Positions 13,101 to 20,928 of a DNA stretch of 64,000 bases are shown here, piece after piece. The stretch comes from Plumapathes pennacea. Lineage: Eukaryota; Cnidaria; Anthozoa; Antipatharia; Myriopathidae. Every line of letters begins with the position of its first letter. Within the stretch, counting starts at the first letter, position 1. The DNA lies in the NCBI GenBank assembly GCA_964036295.1, contig OZ038468.1:1177501-1241500 (forward strand), read 5' to 3'. A program made the position numbers and the translations under genes. The notes below the pieces were generated by a model that made no database searches, was not told the DNA's origin, and saw only the letters and a list, made by a program, of their open reading frames with translations.

Positions 13101-14370
13101 TCTCAGCCTGTTTTGTTTAAACACGTTGTTATATAAAATGGCCAAACAATGATCCGATTTTACTCCAATGTTTACAAATGAGAGACGTTGTATTTCGGTT
13201 GTTTTTACCATAACTTCCTGAAATCCTATACCCCGGGTAGAAAGTATAATGGTGCGAGATAGAAACAAACAACAAAACATATCCCTAGGAAGATTACTAT
13301 GCTCTCGATAACAAAGCAAACTTTGTTCTTCTCGGCGCAATGTTTGCACATGAAACAGTCGAAAAACGAAAACTCCTTTACTCTTCGAACCGTGGATAAA
13401 TCACCAAGTCAAACCTGTTAATTAATTGCATTTAATGGCTTGCGCTAACTGCATGCGACTATCCAGAGACTGTCCCAAAATTGGATACAACCCACTGAGC
13501 TTGGAGAGGACTTACCTGCGGGGGCTCAATGCTTACAGTCCTAGCTCGTTTGTACCACCAGCCATGTTCCTGACACCACGCAGTTATAACAAGCAGAGGA
13601 AAAAACGCCAGAGTTATGAGAGCTTCCCAAAGCTCCACTATGTCTGGAGAGCTCCATTTTAACACCACCAGCAGCCACACGTACGCAAACATTGACCATA
13701 GTGCTGTCAACAGAAACACGCCGAACTCACGAATGGACTTGACTGTGTTTTGGGGGACGCTAATAACACAAATGGCCGTGATTAGCAACAGATTAAACGA
13801 TGCTGAACCGATTATAGTGAAGGTTCCCAAGTCGTCTTGATCTCTTCGCGAGCTGTTTTCGTCTCCTAGCGTTTGTACCGTCTCGACTACCGCCAGTAAA
13901 ATCTCCGGTGCGGAAGACCCTAGCGCCATTAAAGTGAGGTTAGCGACTGTCTCGTTCCAAACGAAGACTTCGATCTCAACGCTTTCTTGTTTCTCCGGGT
14001 CGAACTTCGTAACTTTGCGTTTTTTGCTTGTGATTACTTCAATTGTACTCATGAATATATCAGCAACTATGGCGATACCAAGGAAAAGATAGAGCAAAGC
14101 CATAATATACAGGAAACCAAGCGCTCCATCACCCCACAGAGTCTGGCCTGGCAACAACAGCCAGCTATCGAAACAGCGCTCCTTGAACTCCACGATATAC
14201 CCATCCGAAAAGTTAGTGCGGTATACCATTTTGAAGTCGGCCACTTGCGAGGAAACGGTGTCACTTTGTATGACCTTTCTCGACTCTTCAGCGTTGACAA
14301 ACAACTCACATGAAACCGAGTCGGCTACTTCGACATTGCGGGATAGAACGCGATCTGTGCTGATCAAACA
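929..14370 (-). CDS. Na+/Ca2+ exchanger (NCX, SLC8 family), 14 exons seen, both ends missing
   Basis: A plasma-membrane antiporter that exports Ca2+ in exchange for Na+. Exons, 5' to 3' on the minus strand: 14370-13516, 10869-10763, 10021-9885, 9362-9260, 7730-7517, 6658-6496, 5829-5706, 4176-4035, 3728-3641, 3338-3248, 2721-2599, 2435-2360, 1687-1534, 1104-929. They total 2553 bp (851 codons) with every splice phase matching. In order they encode an extracellular N-terminal part, TM helices with alpha-1 repeat ([15 protein letters not shown]), a cytosolic loop with two Calx-beta domains (the first ends IIDDD, the second ISNDVDD), the [10 protein letters not shown] membrane-entry segment, and alpha-2 repeat ([10 protein letters not shown]). 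The first exon is preceded by an in-frame stop that forms part of an acceptor-like TAG, so a signal-peptide exon should lie upstream. The last exon ends at a strong donor, so the final TM exon lies left of the window or was missed. Family assignment is near certain; paralogue number cannot be assigned. Confidence 0.95.
1534..1687 (-). CDS. NCX exon: alpha-2 repeat
   Basis: Encodes [34 protein letters not shown] and [17 protein letters not shown] is the alpha-2 signature that lines the ion pathway. The acceptor has a long A/T tract (tttttcag on the coding strand) and the donor is gtatac. Confidence 0.95.
1725..1908. mobile_element. MITE-like element (family A), copy 1
   Basis: About 184 bp ending in inverted copies of an acagt...agctccc / gggagct...ctgta end. 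Two more copies of the same family lie at 28497-28686 and 33904-34094 and share the inner text. It sits in an NCX intron. Confidence 0.65.
2082..2314. mobile_element. MITE-like element with ~38-bp terminal inverted repeats
   Basis: The left arm reads gcttggcaaaacgaggaaac and continues to about 2120. The right arm, 2276-2314, is its reverse complement with few mismatches. There is no internal coding capacity, so it is a non-autonomous element. It lies in an NCX intron next to the 2360 donor. Confidence 0.75.
2360..2435 (-). CDS. NCX exon: TM helix before alpha-2
   Basis: Encodes [19 protein letters not shown], then TAVVEQ. The acceptor is cttttcag and the donor gtatgt. An inverted-repeat element ends only about 46 bp past the donor. 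Confidence 0.93.
2599..2721 (-). CDS. NCX exon: [11 protein letters not shown] membrane entry
   Basis: Encodes [19 protein letters not shown], then [19 protein letters not shown] plus PP. It is strongly similar to the family signature before the second TM bundle. The acceptor is gatttcag and the donor gtaaaa. Confidence 0.95.
3079..3130. repeat. Poly-C / C-rich low-complexity tract
   Basis: A run of about 18 Cs followed by ccctccct-type repeats, in the intron between NCX exons 3248-3338 and 2599-2721. Length is likely variable and could be mis-assembled. Confidence 0.85.
3248..3338 (-). CDS. NCX exon: linker before membrane re-entry
   Basis: Encodes [19 protein letters not shown], then [15 protein letters not shown] is a conserved NCX landmark just before the second membrane half. 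The acceptor is cttgtcag and the donor gtgagt. Confidence 0.92.
3343..3380. repeat. CAAA microsatellite
   Basis: About eight aaac units directly before (coding sense) the acceptor of the 3248-3338 exon. On the coding strand this is a T-rich GTTT tract that may serve as the polypyrimidine region. Confidence 0.85.
3641..3728 (-). CDS. NCX exon: Calx-beta 2 end
   Basis: Encodes [18 protein letters not shown] and then ATVVHISN, the F.V.L..P..GA.LG....A.V.I motif that closes a Calx-beta domain. The donor is gtaggt. A long ATC microsatellite starts about 30 bp inside the upstream intron. Confidence 0.92.
3755..3880. repeat. ATC/ATT trinucleotide microsatellite
   Basis: Imperfect atc and cat repeats over about 125 bp in an NCX intron. 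Apparent open frames across it on both strands are repeat artefacts. Confidence 0.9.
4035..4176 (-). CDS. NCX exon: Calx-beta 2 centre
   Basis: Encodes [20 protein letters not shown], then [18 protein letters not shown]. This is the NGTA...DYE...L.F..GE block. The acceptor is ttgcttag and the donor gttagt. Confidence 0.92.
4911..5050 (+). repeat. Possible tRNA-derived SINE head
   Basis: A box-like tggccaagtagttgg is followed about 37 bp later by B box-like ggttcgattctcag, the spacing of an internal RNA polymerase III promoter. The remainder is not tRNA-like. There is no clear poly-A or repeat tail, so this is tentative. Confidence 0.4.
5513..5690 (+). repeat. Dispersed repeat family B, copy 1
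   Basis: About 180 bp starting gatcaacttcaattttctcc and ending near ttgggagaatctgtattct. Related copies occur at 7288-7470, 9811-9884 (partial), 21726-21909, 22667-22806 and 27345-27440 (partial). All lie in introns or intergenic DNA. No terminal repeats or coding capacity are evident; SINE- or MITE-like. Confidence 0.75.
5706..5829 (-). CDS. NCX exon: Calx-beta 2 start
   Basis: Encodes [20 protein letters not shown], then a stretch ending GTATIQYNS. The acceptor is ttccttcag and the donor gtgagt. The phase joins AT|G to the next exon. Confidence 0.92.
6005..6460. repeat. 81-bp tandem repeat, about 5.5 copies
   Basis: The phrase atgtccttgacttgtgagtc recurs at 6021, 6102, 6183, 6264, 6345 and 6426, an exact 81-bp period. 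Each unit contains TGAGTCA, the AP-1 core. It lies in the NCX intron between the two Calx-beta domains and ends about 35 bp from the 6496 donor. Confidence 0.95.
6496..6658 (-). CDS. NCX exon: Calx-beta 1 C-terminal half
   Basis: Begins [15 protein letters not shown] and ends ARITIIDDD. The terminal Asp triplet is the Ca2+-binding end of the first regulatory domain in the family. The acceptor is tttacag and the donor gtaagt. Confidence 0.92.
6739..6980. mobile_element. MITE-like element with gggcccggttttt ends
   Basis: The ends gggcccggtttttcaaagc and gctttcgaaaaaccgggccc are inverted copies, and subterminal taatcctggatta occurs on both sides. It is 242 bp with no coding capacity and sits in an NCX intron. 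Confidence 0.8.
7288..7470 (+). repeat. Dispersed repeat family B, copy 2
   Basis: Same start (atcaacttcaattttctcc) and end (ttggagaatttgtattttga) as the copy at 5513. It ends about 45 bp from the 7517 donor. Confidence 0.7.
7517..7730 (-). CDS. NCX exon: Calx-beta 1 centre with acidic insert
   Basis: Contains [19 protein letters not shown], an acidic run [13 protein letters not shown], then [20 protein letters not shown], the typical DGTA...DY...GTL block of Calx-beta. The phase from the previous exon requires the acceptor at AAAG|C (start 7730), although a better-looking ccag acceptor lies 8 bp upstream at 7738. Using that one would shift the frame. Confidence 0.8.
8870..9050. repeat. Degenerate (gtgaatga)n minisatellite
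   Basis: Repeats of gtgaatga/gtgagtga over about 180 bp in an NCX intron. Nothing else is seen in 7740-9250 except A-rich tracts and an ataata microsatellite near 8622-8642. Confidence 0.7.
9260..9362 (-). CDS. NCX exon: first strands of Calx-beta 1
   Basis: Encodes [14 protein letters not shown], then [11 protein letters not shown], which fits the opening beta strands of a Calx-beta domain. The acceptor ttgttcagcag and donor gtaagg are good. It enters in phase 1 and leaves in phase 2, as needed. Confidence 0.8.
9490..9752. mobile_element. MITE-like element with ~47-bp inverted repeats
   Basis: The left arm (9495-9540, beginning gaatactgcacaatgtgctg) is matched in reverse complement at 9702-9747. 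The loop contains a second small inverted pair around cgagcccaagta / tacttgggctc. It lies in an NCX intron. Confidence 0.8.
9811..9884 (+). repeat. Dispersed repeat family B, truncated copy at a donor
   Basis: Only the right third of the family is present. It runs straight into the 5' splice site of the NCX exon ending at 9885, so repeat-derived bases make up the start of the intron. Confidence 0.6.
9885..10021 (-). CDS. NCX exon: loop helix before Calx-beta 1
   Basis: Encodes [17 protein letters not shown] and a following hydrophilic stretch, matching the conserved FYRIQATRLMTG region of vertebrate exchangers in position. The acceptor is cgtcag and the donor gtgagc. A dispersed repeat begins directly at the donor site. 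Confidence 0.85.
10085..10740. repeat. Composite inverted/direct repeats with tccgaaaacgg ends
   Basis: Two direct copies, about 10395-10510 and 10510-10680, share ttgctcttgaatggccaaga-type text and tcgtccgaaaacggcctttt. The flanks show the same end sequence seen on the MITE at 49218-49534, so this is probably a nested or decayed cluster of that family. Confidence 0.55.
10763..10869 (-). CDS. NCX exon: start of cytosolic loop
   Basis: Encodes [20 protein letters not shown] and then a stretch ending VRAR. It corresponds to the helical linker before Calx-beta domain 1. The donor is gtgcgt. The phase (0 in, 2 out) fits both neighbours. The acceptor ggacag is short on pyrimidines, so the left border could shift a few bases. 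Confidence 0.8.
11530..12150. repeat. Degenerate aaacaggtt and AT-rich taatttatga repeats
   Basis: 11530-11720 is a run of diverged aaacaggtt(t/g)-type units. 11975-12150 repeats taatttatga with spacers. Both are intronic. Apart from these, I see no exon between 10870 and 13515. Confidence 0.6.
13516..14370 (-). CDS. NCX exon: N-terminal TM bundle and alpha-1 repeat
   Basis: Large exon of 285 codons. It holds an extracellular segment with two cysteines, a TM helix reading [13 protein letters not shown], then [10 protein letters not shown] and [19 protein letters not shown], and further helices ending at [19 protein letters not shown]. The alpha-1 motif carries the ion-coordinating Asn, Ser and Glu known in the family. 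The exon ends CAG followed by gtaagtcc. Its left end is set by a TAG after a pyrimidine-rich stretch. There is no ATG until residue 47, well inside the conserved region, so translation must begin in an upstream exon. Confidence 0.93.
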
Positions 14371-15764
14371 CTACCCGACCACATCACGGTGAAAATAGAA
14401 GTGTTTGGCACATCACGGTCACCGATCTGTCACTGAAGTCTTCCTAATATTAAACAGCTCGCGCCAAGCTGTGTTACCTTCCCGCCAGTTTGCCTTAGGT
14501 CACAAGTGTCACCTTCTTGGCCGTCCCTGTATCGAAGAATCCCAAATAAACGTTTTAACATACAATAACACTTGCTTTTTACTAGACCAGACATAAAAGC
14601 ACCTGACCTCAGCTGTGCAGAGATTGGCCCTTAGCAGCCGGTTGTCAAGGCAACATCAGAAACATAGAATAGATTCTCATTAAAACGAGTTTTCGATGTT
14701 CGTTCTGTAAAACATCTGTAGGACTTGCAAATGAAGGCTTAGTTGATTTTGTTTACTTTGCACATCCGATATTGTCAATACACCTAATTGAAATTCGGTT
14801 TGTGGCCATTGCGCCGGCTCAGAATCACCAATTTATAGTTTCTGATACAAAAACAAGAATGCTTATCATTTGAAAGAGCGCAGACAATCTTTTATTCTAT
14901 CAGATATAAAATAACAAAAACAGAAAGCTATCTCTACATTATCAGAGTGATCAAAACAATTAGTTTTCGGAGTGATTGTCCATTTGAGTTTTCGCGCAGC
15001 AATACACGACGGACCTTTCGACAAAACGAGACTTATACGCTAAATGGTTTGGCTTTAATTTACGTTTAGCTTTCTAGTTGTAATTACGTTTAACAAACAT
15101 GGACTTTTTGCATAATCGTAGCCTCGAAAACGACAAAGAAAAACGCACACAAAACAAAACACAAGTTTGCTCGTCTTGCCGTCTACCAAATTCTCTTTCT
15201 GCTTTTGGACTGTTTTAGACAAAGTTTTAGCGTATGCGCTGAAAGGTATTCTTTAAACGAAAGCAACGACCTTCACGGAGAGAAATAATAACGCGAGGAG
15301 ACTCTCTAGGGATTTGTCTCTTTAAAGCACATCACTGATCCAGAATGGTCTTTTGGAGTTGCTGTTGAATGCAAATTAAGTTTGTCGGGTGCAGAGAAAA
15401 GAACACAAAGAAAATGATTATGAGTCCAGTTCTAAATGAAATCAAATTCTATGTGAACTTTTCCTTTCCATTGTCGCGACAACGAAGGTGAAGAAGCTTG
15501 TTATTCGGCTATCTAGTAGCTTTGCCATATCTACACACTTCACGCGAGTGGTGCCCGAGCAAAGCCCTGTGGGGTTTAACTGACACAGGCACCGTCGTCA
15601 CAAGCCGCCGAGCAATCATCAGTAGCGCTTCGACCGTGTTCGGCAAATACATTTTGTGCTCTGATCTTTGCGTTTGACGATTTTCACCATGCATTTGACG
15701 ATTATTGACTATCTCAGGTAGTAGATATACCAGCGCTAACAGCAGCAACTGGTAGTGACTAAAA

Positions 15765-16120
15765 AGAGGTTATTACACGGGAAGGAGTGTAATACGGCGG
15801 AATATTTTTACGAGTCGGTTTTATTTTTTCGAGCCTGCTTCAGGCGAGAAAAAATAAAACTGACGAGTAAAAACACAGCCGTATTGCACGAATTTTCGTG
15901 TAATAAATTGTTTATTATACGACAAACGAAGTACGGCAAATGTTCTTGCCGCGCGCAAAATGGAACAAAAAAATGACGCGTTCGTAAACTTTGCTTGCGA
16001 AAATTGATCACGTAAGCTATTAAACCAGTTGATCTGGTTCCTGACGAGTGCAATACGCTCCCATCTTTGCACTCGTTTTGGCCCGTATTTGCACTCGAAA
16101 ATGTGAAGTCGTGTAATAAA
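15765..16120 (+). mobile_element. MITE-like element (family C), copy 1
   Basis: About 356 bp with ends agaggttattacacgg and cgtgtaataaa, plus many internal short palindromes around gtgcaatac and cgagtgcaa. A second copy in the opposite orientation lies at 46116-46472. Open frames here are shadows of the repeat. Confidence 0.8.
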
Positions 16121-16383
16121 TAGCAGTAATAGTTGTAGTAGTAGTAGTAGTACGCACATAGTACACGCGCTCTGATTGGTCAATTACCAGTCCCAGTGCG
16201 CACTCGGTTAACAAAATGCATACTATCAATAGTAGTAGTAGTAGTAGTAGTAATAGTGGTAGTCTAGTAGTTAAGTATTGGTTGTGGTGTAATAGTGGTT
16301 GTTGTTTTTGTTGCATTTGTTCCTGCAGTTGTAGCAAATGCGATTGCGTAAGAATACGATGAAAGGGCAGCTAGCTAATACTT

Positions 16384-16460
16384 TCGCTCTGACGAACACT
16401 CGAATCGTCAGCTACTGTTACTCTTACAACGTTCCAGTACTTCAATCAACTTTCAGTTGA
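16384..16460 (-). repeat. Dispersed repeat family D, copy 1
   Basis: Contains cgctctgacgaacactcgaa and cagctactgttac. It is the reverse complement of the segment at about 43443-43548 containing gtagctgacgtttcgagtgt. Confidence 0.6.
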
Positions 16461-19103
16461 TACACTAGCTAATACATAGACTGTGTGAGTTCGTCATGAA
16501 AGCCTGCTAAATCATCGCTTAGTAGATTGTTCACTAGTCGGAGATAAATTTCTTATCTTTCCTTTTGTGCTTAATATTTTTGCCAAGCTGTGCGTCCATT
16601 TTGACATTGATCCTATTTTACGACGTTTAACGAACCTGTCTTTGACCATATTATTTAAACTACATAGAGTTCCTTCCGTTTATCCCATGGTACTGATAAA
16701 CTCGGTTTTTGTTTGGCCACTCCGTGCGGAAGTGGAAGATCCAGCCGACAATTTCCGGAAAGCTTTTAATCGAATCGTGTCGTCTTCACTGAAGGCGGAA
16801 TAAGTTCTGCAGCGATCCGACAGCCACTAAGATTTATAGTCTTAACAAGCATATTAATGGTAAGCCCATCTCAAACACAACACTATTATAGCCTATAATT
16901 ACGTAAAACAAGTTGCTAGCAGCTATAATATTTGTCTGCCATGCGGACGTTCGGTTATTTCTTTAAACTCTAATTCGTCGGTACAGACGACGCAAGCATA
17001 AGAAAAAGGAAAAAATGATCTGAGTTTGGGTCGCGCCTTGGTTTACTGTGAAATAAGGATTCTCGTGCTTGCGTTGACCGTGAAAACGAGGCTTTAAACT
17101 TCACCTTTTTCCCAGTCATTCTTACAGAACGTGCTGACACGGTGTCGTGCGGTCCGCATTAGCTTCTTCTGAACACAGCTTCAGTTGGAGGTTCGACGGA
17201 GAAGATATGCGTTGATGATGTGCATTAACTCGGTATTCATCGGTTAATCTAGCCTTATGTGTTGTCCTCGACACTGCAGAATATGTTTTGATGCATCTAT
17301 CGTTTGACACCACACGGAAGAATAAGTTAAATATTTAGATTTAACCATCTGCGCGCGAAAATATGTCTCTTGGCAACGAACAACAACATTGCAACTAACA
17401 GTTTTTCTCGTGCACAAAAAATATATATCCAGCTGCTTGCGGAGTATATACTAGTTTTATATAAACGTTCTATAATATCATCCTGAAATATGAACAACAT
17501 GATCAATCTACATTGTCAAAAACGGGAGCTTAAATCGGCAACTTTATGAATTTGTGATAGCTTGTATAAACCATTGCAGCTTAGGGGCTGTAAAGCATTT
17601 CTAAATATTGCTTCGTATGTTTCAGTTGATGTTGCTTTTTGCAGAACCAGACTCTAAAACAAAACATGCAGTCGAAAAAACCTGGCTTGAAAAAGGGAAC
17701 TTTCTCGTTTCGTTTTACTTGCTGGCTGAATAGATAATATCCTAACAGGTGCAAGTTTGAATTTCAAATGTAAATGTATTTAGTATTTCACAGGATGTAG
17801 TAGCAATTCATATAAACTCTCTCTAACACTGGCAGGGAATTCTCCAGGTTTGATAAGAATGCTTGCTTTAGCAGGTTTTTGAGGCTGTATTCCATGTATA
17901 CAAGTAAGAACTATGTTTTCTATTTATCAAGTATGTGAGAGCGAACTTAAGGTGGCTGATAGAACATGGGCCTTCTCAACTTGAGAACGATTTGAGCTTC
18001 TTAATACACTTATAGCTACGCGTTTCCGATATATATCCAGAATATTTCATTCAAATAATTCTTCTAACAGACTGCATTGCAGCAACATGGATGTACCTAT
18101 AACGGTATTGCTAAGGAAGTGCTTGTTTGTTTTTTTGTTTAGAATTAAGAAACTACATCTAAAAGTCTTGATGAAAGAAAAACACAGCTTATCGCGGAAC
18201 AGAGTAACTTAATCATTTATCTATGAAGCATTTTACCCCCAAATTTCCCAACACAATTTACGAAGAAGAGTTTTTCGATTTTTCAGAGCGAGACTTTGAA
18301 ATATCACAACAGCAACGAAAGCAAGACTGGAGGAAGTTTCAATAAGCGCACCTTAATTCGGAAGCTCCCAAACCTTTCGTTGTTGTCTCAACTTATGTTT
18401 TGCGTAATAGTTTGAGCTAACTTCTCAAAGATTCAACCGTACCTCGAACAGTGAATCTACAGAATGAATGACTTATGCATATTTCCTGTATTTGTTATGC
18501 GAACAATGAGTGATTTTAATTAACCGATTCGAGAAGTCGTGGTTGTTCCCATCGATAAGGTATCATCTAGACAAAACAACCATTCAAACAACCCTCGTAA
18601 TTCCAAAAACAAAATTCAAACTTTACCTCTAAAGCCGCAATCCACCCTAAAACCAATAAACGGATTTTCGTGTTTGTTATTAATTTTCCGAGTGAAATAA
18701 ACATAGTAAATAATTAAAGACCTGAAATTTTCGTCGTGTTACCAGTTTCAACGTGTCTCTATTGCTTCGGTATAATATTTATTTGCGAAGTGGACGCTCA
18801 GTATTTATTACGCTCAGTTCCCTATTGGTCAGTGTATGTTTTTACAAAATTTTAGTTTCTCGAGAATTCTGTTTTCCACGTCTTTATGATCTCTAACTCG
18901 GTTCCCTAATTCTGAGGCGTCGTCAGTTTCAGTATTTTCCACGTCCTTAATTCACGAGGCTGACTGCACGCATTATTTTGTCTTCAGTGGCTTCAATTTT
19001 TGAAGTTTGTATAAGAAGATGATAGCTTTTTGCTATACATTTTACTCAAATTCTCAACAATCCAGCTCTAAAACCCTAGTAAAATGAATATATATATTTA
19101 TAT

Positions 19104-19374
19104 ACAGTCATTCCCGAAAAGGTTGTCCAGTCTAAATACAGAAATATACAAATATATCTGTCACGTGACGACCTAAAACTATCGTGTTTTAAACTGGAAA
19201 TACTCCAAATGCTATTGGTTTTACCATTCTAATGACTAGTAACCATAAAATTTTATAATCATGCCGACTTAATGTATTTCTTTGTCGGTATACGGTGTTT
19301 CTTAGTGGTCACGTGATAGATATAATTGCCTAAATATATATTTCAACTGGACAACCTTTTCGGGATTGACTGTG
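19104..19374. mobile_element. MITE-like element flanked by TA repeats
   Basis: The ends cagtcattcccgaaaaggtt and aaccttttcgggattgactg are inverted copies that continue into ccag/ctgg. About 270 bp, inserted in a tatata tract, which fits a TA target. The downstream (TA)n reaches about 19405. Confidence 0.8.
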
Positions 19375-19654
19375 TATATATAATATATATAATATATATA
19401 TATATAACTATGATTTCTGTTTCTTGTACAAATTCTTGCTTAAACTACACGAATATCGCGCTAAGAATTGATACTTGTATCATATCAGCTATGTTATCAG
19501 TCTCTCTGTATCTATCGCACACACACAAAAAAAAACGAGTAGAAATTATGTATCACGCAATCTGTAGAGGGTAAGGTGACCCTCGGGCCAGAGACACCTT
19601 GCTTCGATTTATAAAGAAATGTATGAACATGTGGCGTGTCCATGGTAACTCGAG

Positions 19655-19770
19655 AAGGAGCCTGGCGACTCGGAGAGGAGTCGGGTGACTCGGAAAGGAG
19701 TCGGTGGTGACTCGGAAAGGAGTCGGGTGACTCGGAAAGGAGTCGTTGGTGACTTGGAGAGGAGTCGGGG
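19655..19770. repeat. Tandem actcggaaaggagtcgg repeat
   Basis: About five to six units of 17-20 bp. A related phrase, gggaggagggtgtctc, plus a following accc/cccggg stretch at 19764-19815 recurs at 20961-21035. Confidence 0.8.
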
Positions 19771-20039
19771 AGGAGGGTGTCTCGGGTCCCCGGGACAACT
19801 TTGGGCCAAAGTTCACATCAAATAACTTTTACTTTGGAATGTCACTTGAAGGAACTTCTACGCAGTCTATTTATTTGGTTTTTCAGAATCAAAAACACAT
19901 TTATCAGAGGCACTTTAAATCTTTTGATAATCAAATAAACACTAAAATTACTTTAATTAATAAATGGGTCTAGACAAGGATACATCATAATATAAATAGC
20001 AAAATATCACCTGATTGGCTGGTGATGAAGATGAACAGT

Positions 20040-20365
20040 GGAAATGAACAATGCTATTAGAATGTACTCATTGAGAGCTTTCATTTGAGTGGTCACACCT
20101 TTAGGTTTCATTTGACAGTTCAGGAGTCAGAAGTGAACACTGCTGTTAGAATGTACTCATTGAGAGCTTTCATTTGAGTGGTCACACCTTTAGGTTTCAT
20201 TTGACAGTTCAGGAGTCAGAAGTGAACACTGCTGTTAGACTGTACTAATATTGAGAGCTTTCATTTGAGTGGTCACACCTTTTAGGTTTCATTTGACAGT
20301 TTAGGAGTCGGAAGTGAACAATGCTATTAGAATGTACTCATTGAGAGCTTTCATTTGAGTAATGT
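20040..20365. repeat. ~90-bp tandem repeat, about 3.5 copies
   Basis: ttgagagctttcatttgagt recurs at 20071, 20160, 20251 and 20341 (periods 89-91). It lies just downstream of the 3' end of the DUF885 gene. Confidence 0.9.
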
Positions 20366-20490
20366 CATATTTTAACAGTGAAAGAGTTAAAAATGCAAGA
20401 CACATGAGCATCAATCAAAAACAACGTAAACATTACACCTTTAGCTTTCATCTAACAGTTTGGCAAATGGTCTAACTAGCGCGTCCTATC

Positions 20491-20928
20491 TTAAAAGTAG
20501 AACATAACAGCTTCGTTATTGGTGTGTTGCTCGGCTTCGCTGCCGGCAGAGGATTTTACCAGTGGATTCAACAATTCATCACACCCCTCCTTGTTCTTAT
20601 CCTTTGCACATTTTATATACTCATCAATGATATCTTCTAGATAACTCAGTGGCGCCGAACCTTGGTGCAACAACTGAAGATGAAACTCCTTCAAATTAAA
20701 CGCCTTCCCGAGCTCCTTTTCGACCCGCTGTCTGAGCTTTAAAATCTGCAACTGACCAATCATGTAAGAGGTCGCTTGGCCGGGCACGCTTTGGTAGCGA
20801 GTCACTTCTTTCCGTACGACATCACCGTCGTCCCAAAGTCTGTCTTTGAACAGCTGAATGGCGTCGGCTCGAGTGAGGTTCCTCGCGTGTAGTCCCGTGT
20901 CGATAATCATTCGGAGGGCGCGCCAAAC
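20491..20928 (-). CDS. DUF885 gene exon 7: C-terminal domain and stop
   Basis: Encodes VWRALRMIIDTGLHARNLTR, then VTRYQSVPGQATSYMIGQLQ, the FNLKEFHLQLLHQGSAPLSY block, and a low-conservation tail to TAA at 20491-20493. The acceptor is ttcgttag. Confidence 0.94.
   Translation of the reverse strand, partial: VWRALRMIIDTGLHARNLTRADAIQLFKDRLWDDGDVVRKEVTRYQSVPGQATSYMIGQLQILKLRQRVEKELGKAFNLKEFHLQLLHQGSAPLSYLEDIIDEYIKCAKDKNKEGCDELLNPLVKSSAGSEAEQHTNNEAVMFYF

Larger units (their letters stand above)
14371..20490. other. Intergenic or 5' NCX region, no exon recognised
   Basis: The missing NCX first exon(s) and promoter should lie here if the gene is intact. No signal-peptide exon with a fitting donor could be supported. 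Recognisable content is listed separately: MITEs, TAG microsatellites near 16137-16152 and 16228-16260, and tandem repeats near 19.6 and 20.0-20.4 kb. Confidence 0.5.

Noticed and set aside
13426-14392. Plus-strand frames opposite the first NCX exon
   Set aside because: Shadows of the strongly conserved minus-strand exon.
15509-15748. Minus-strand frame beginning LLLALVYLLPEIV as the missing NCX signal-peptide exon
   Set aside because: No ATG, no fitting donor, and it abuts a MITE. It cannot be supported.
16567-16803. 78-codon plus-strand frame
   Set aside because: Lacks an ATG start, splice context and any recognisable motif.
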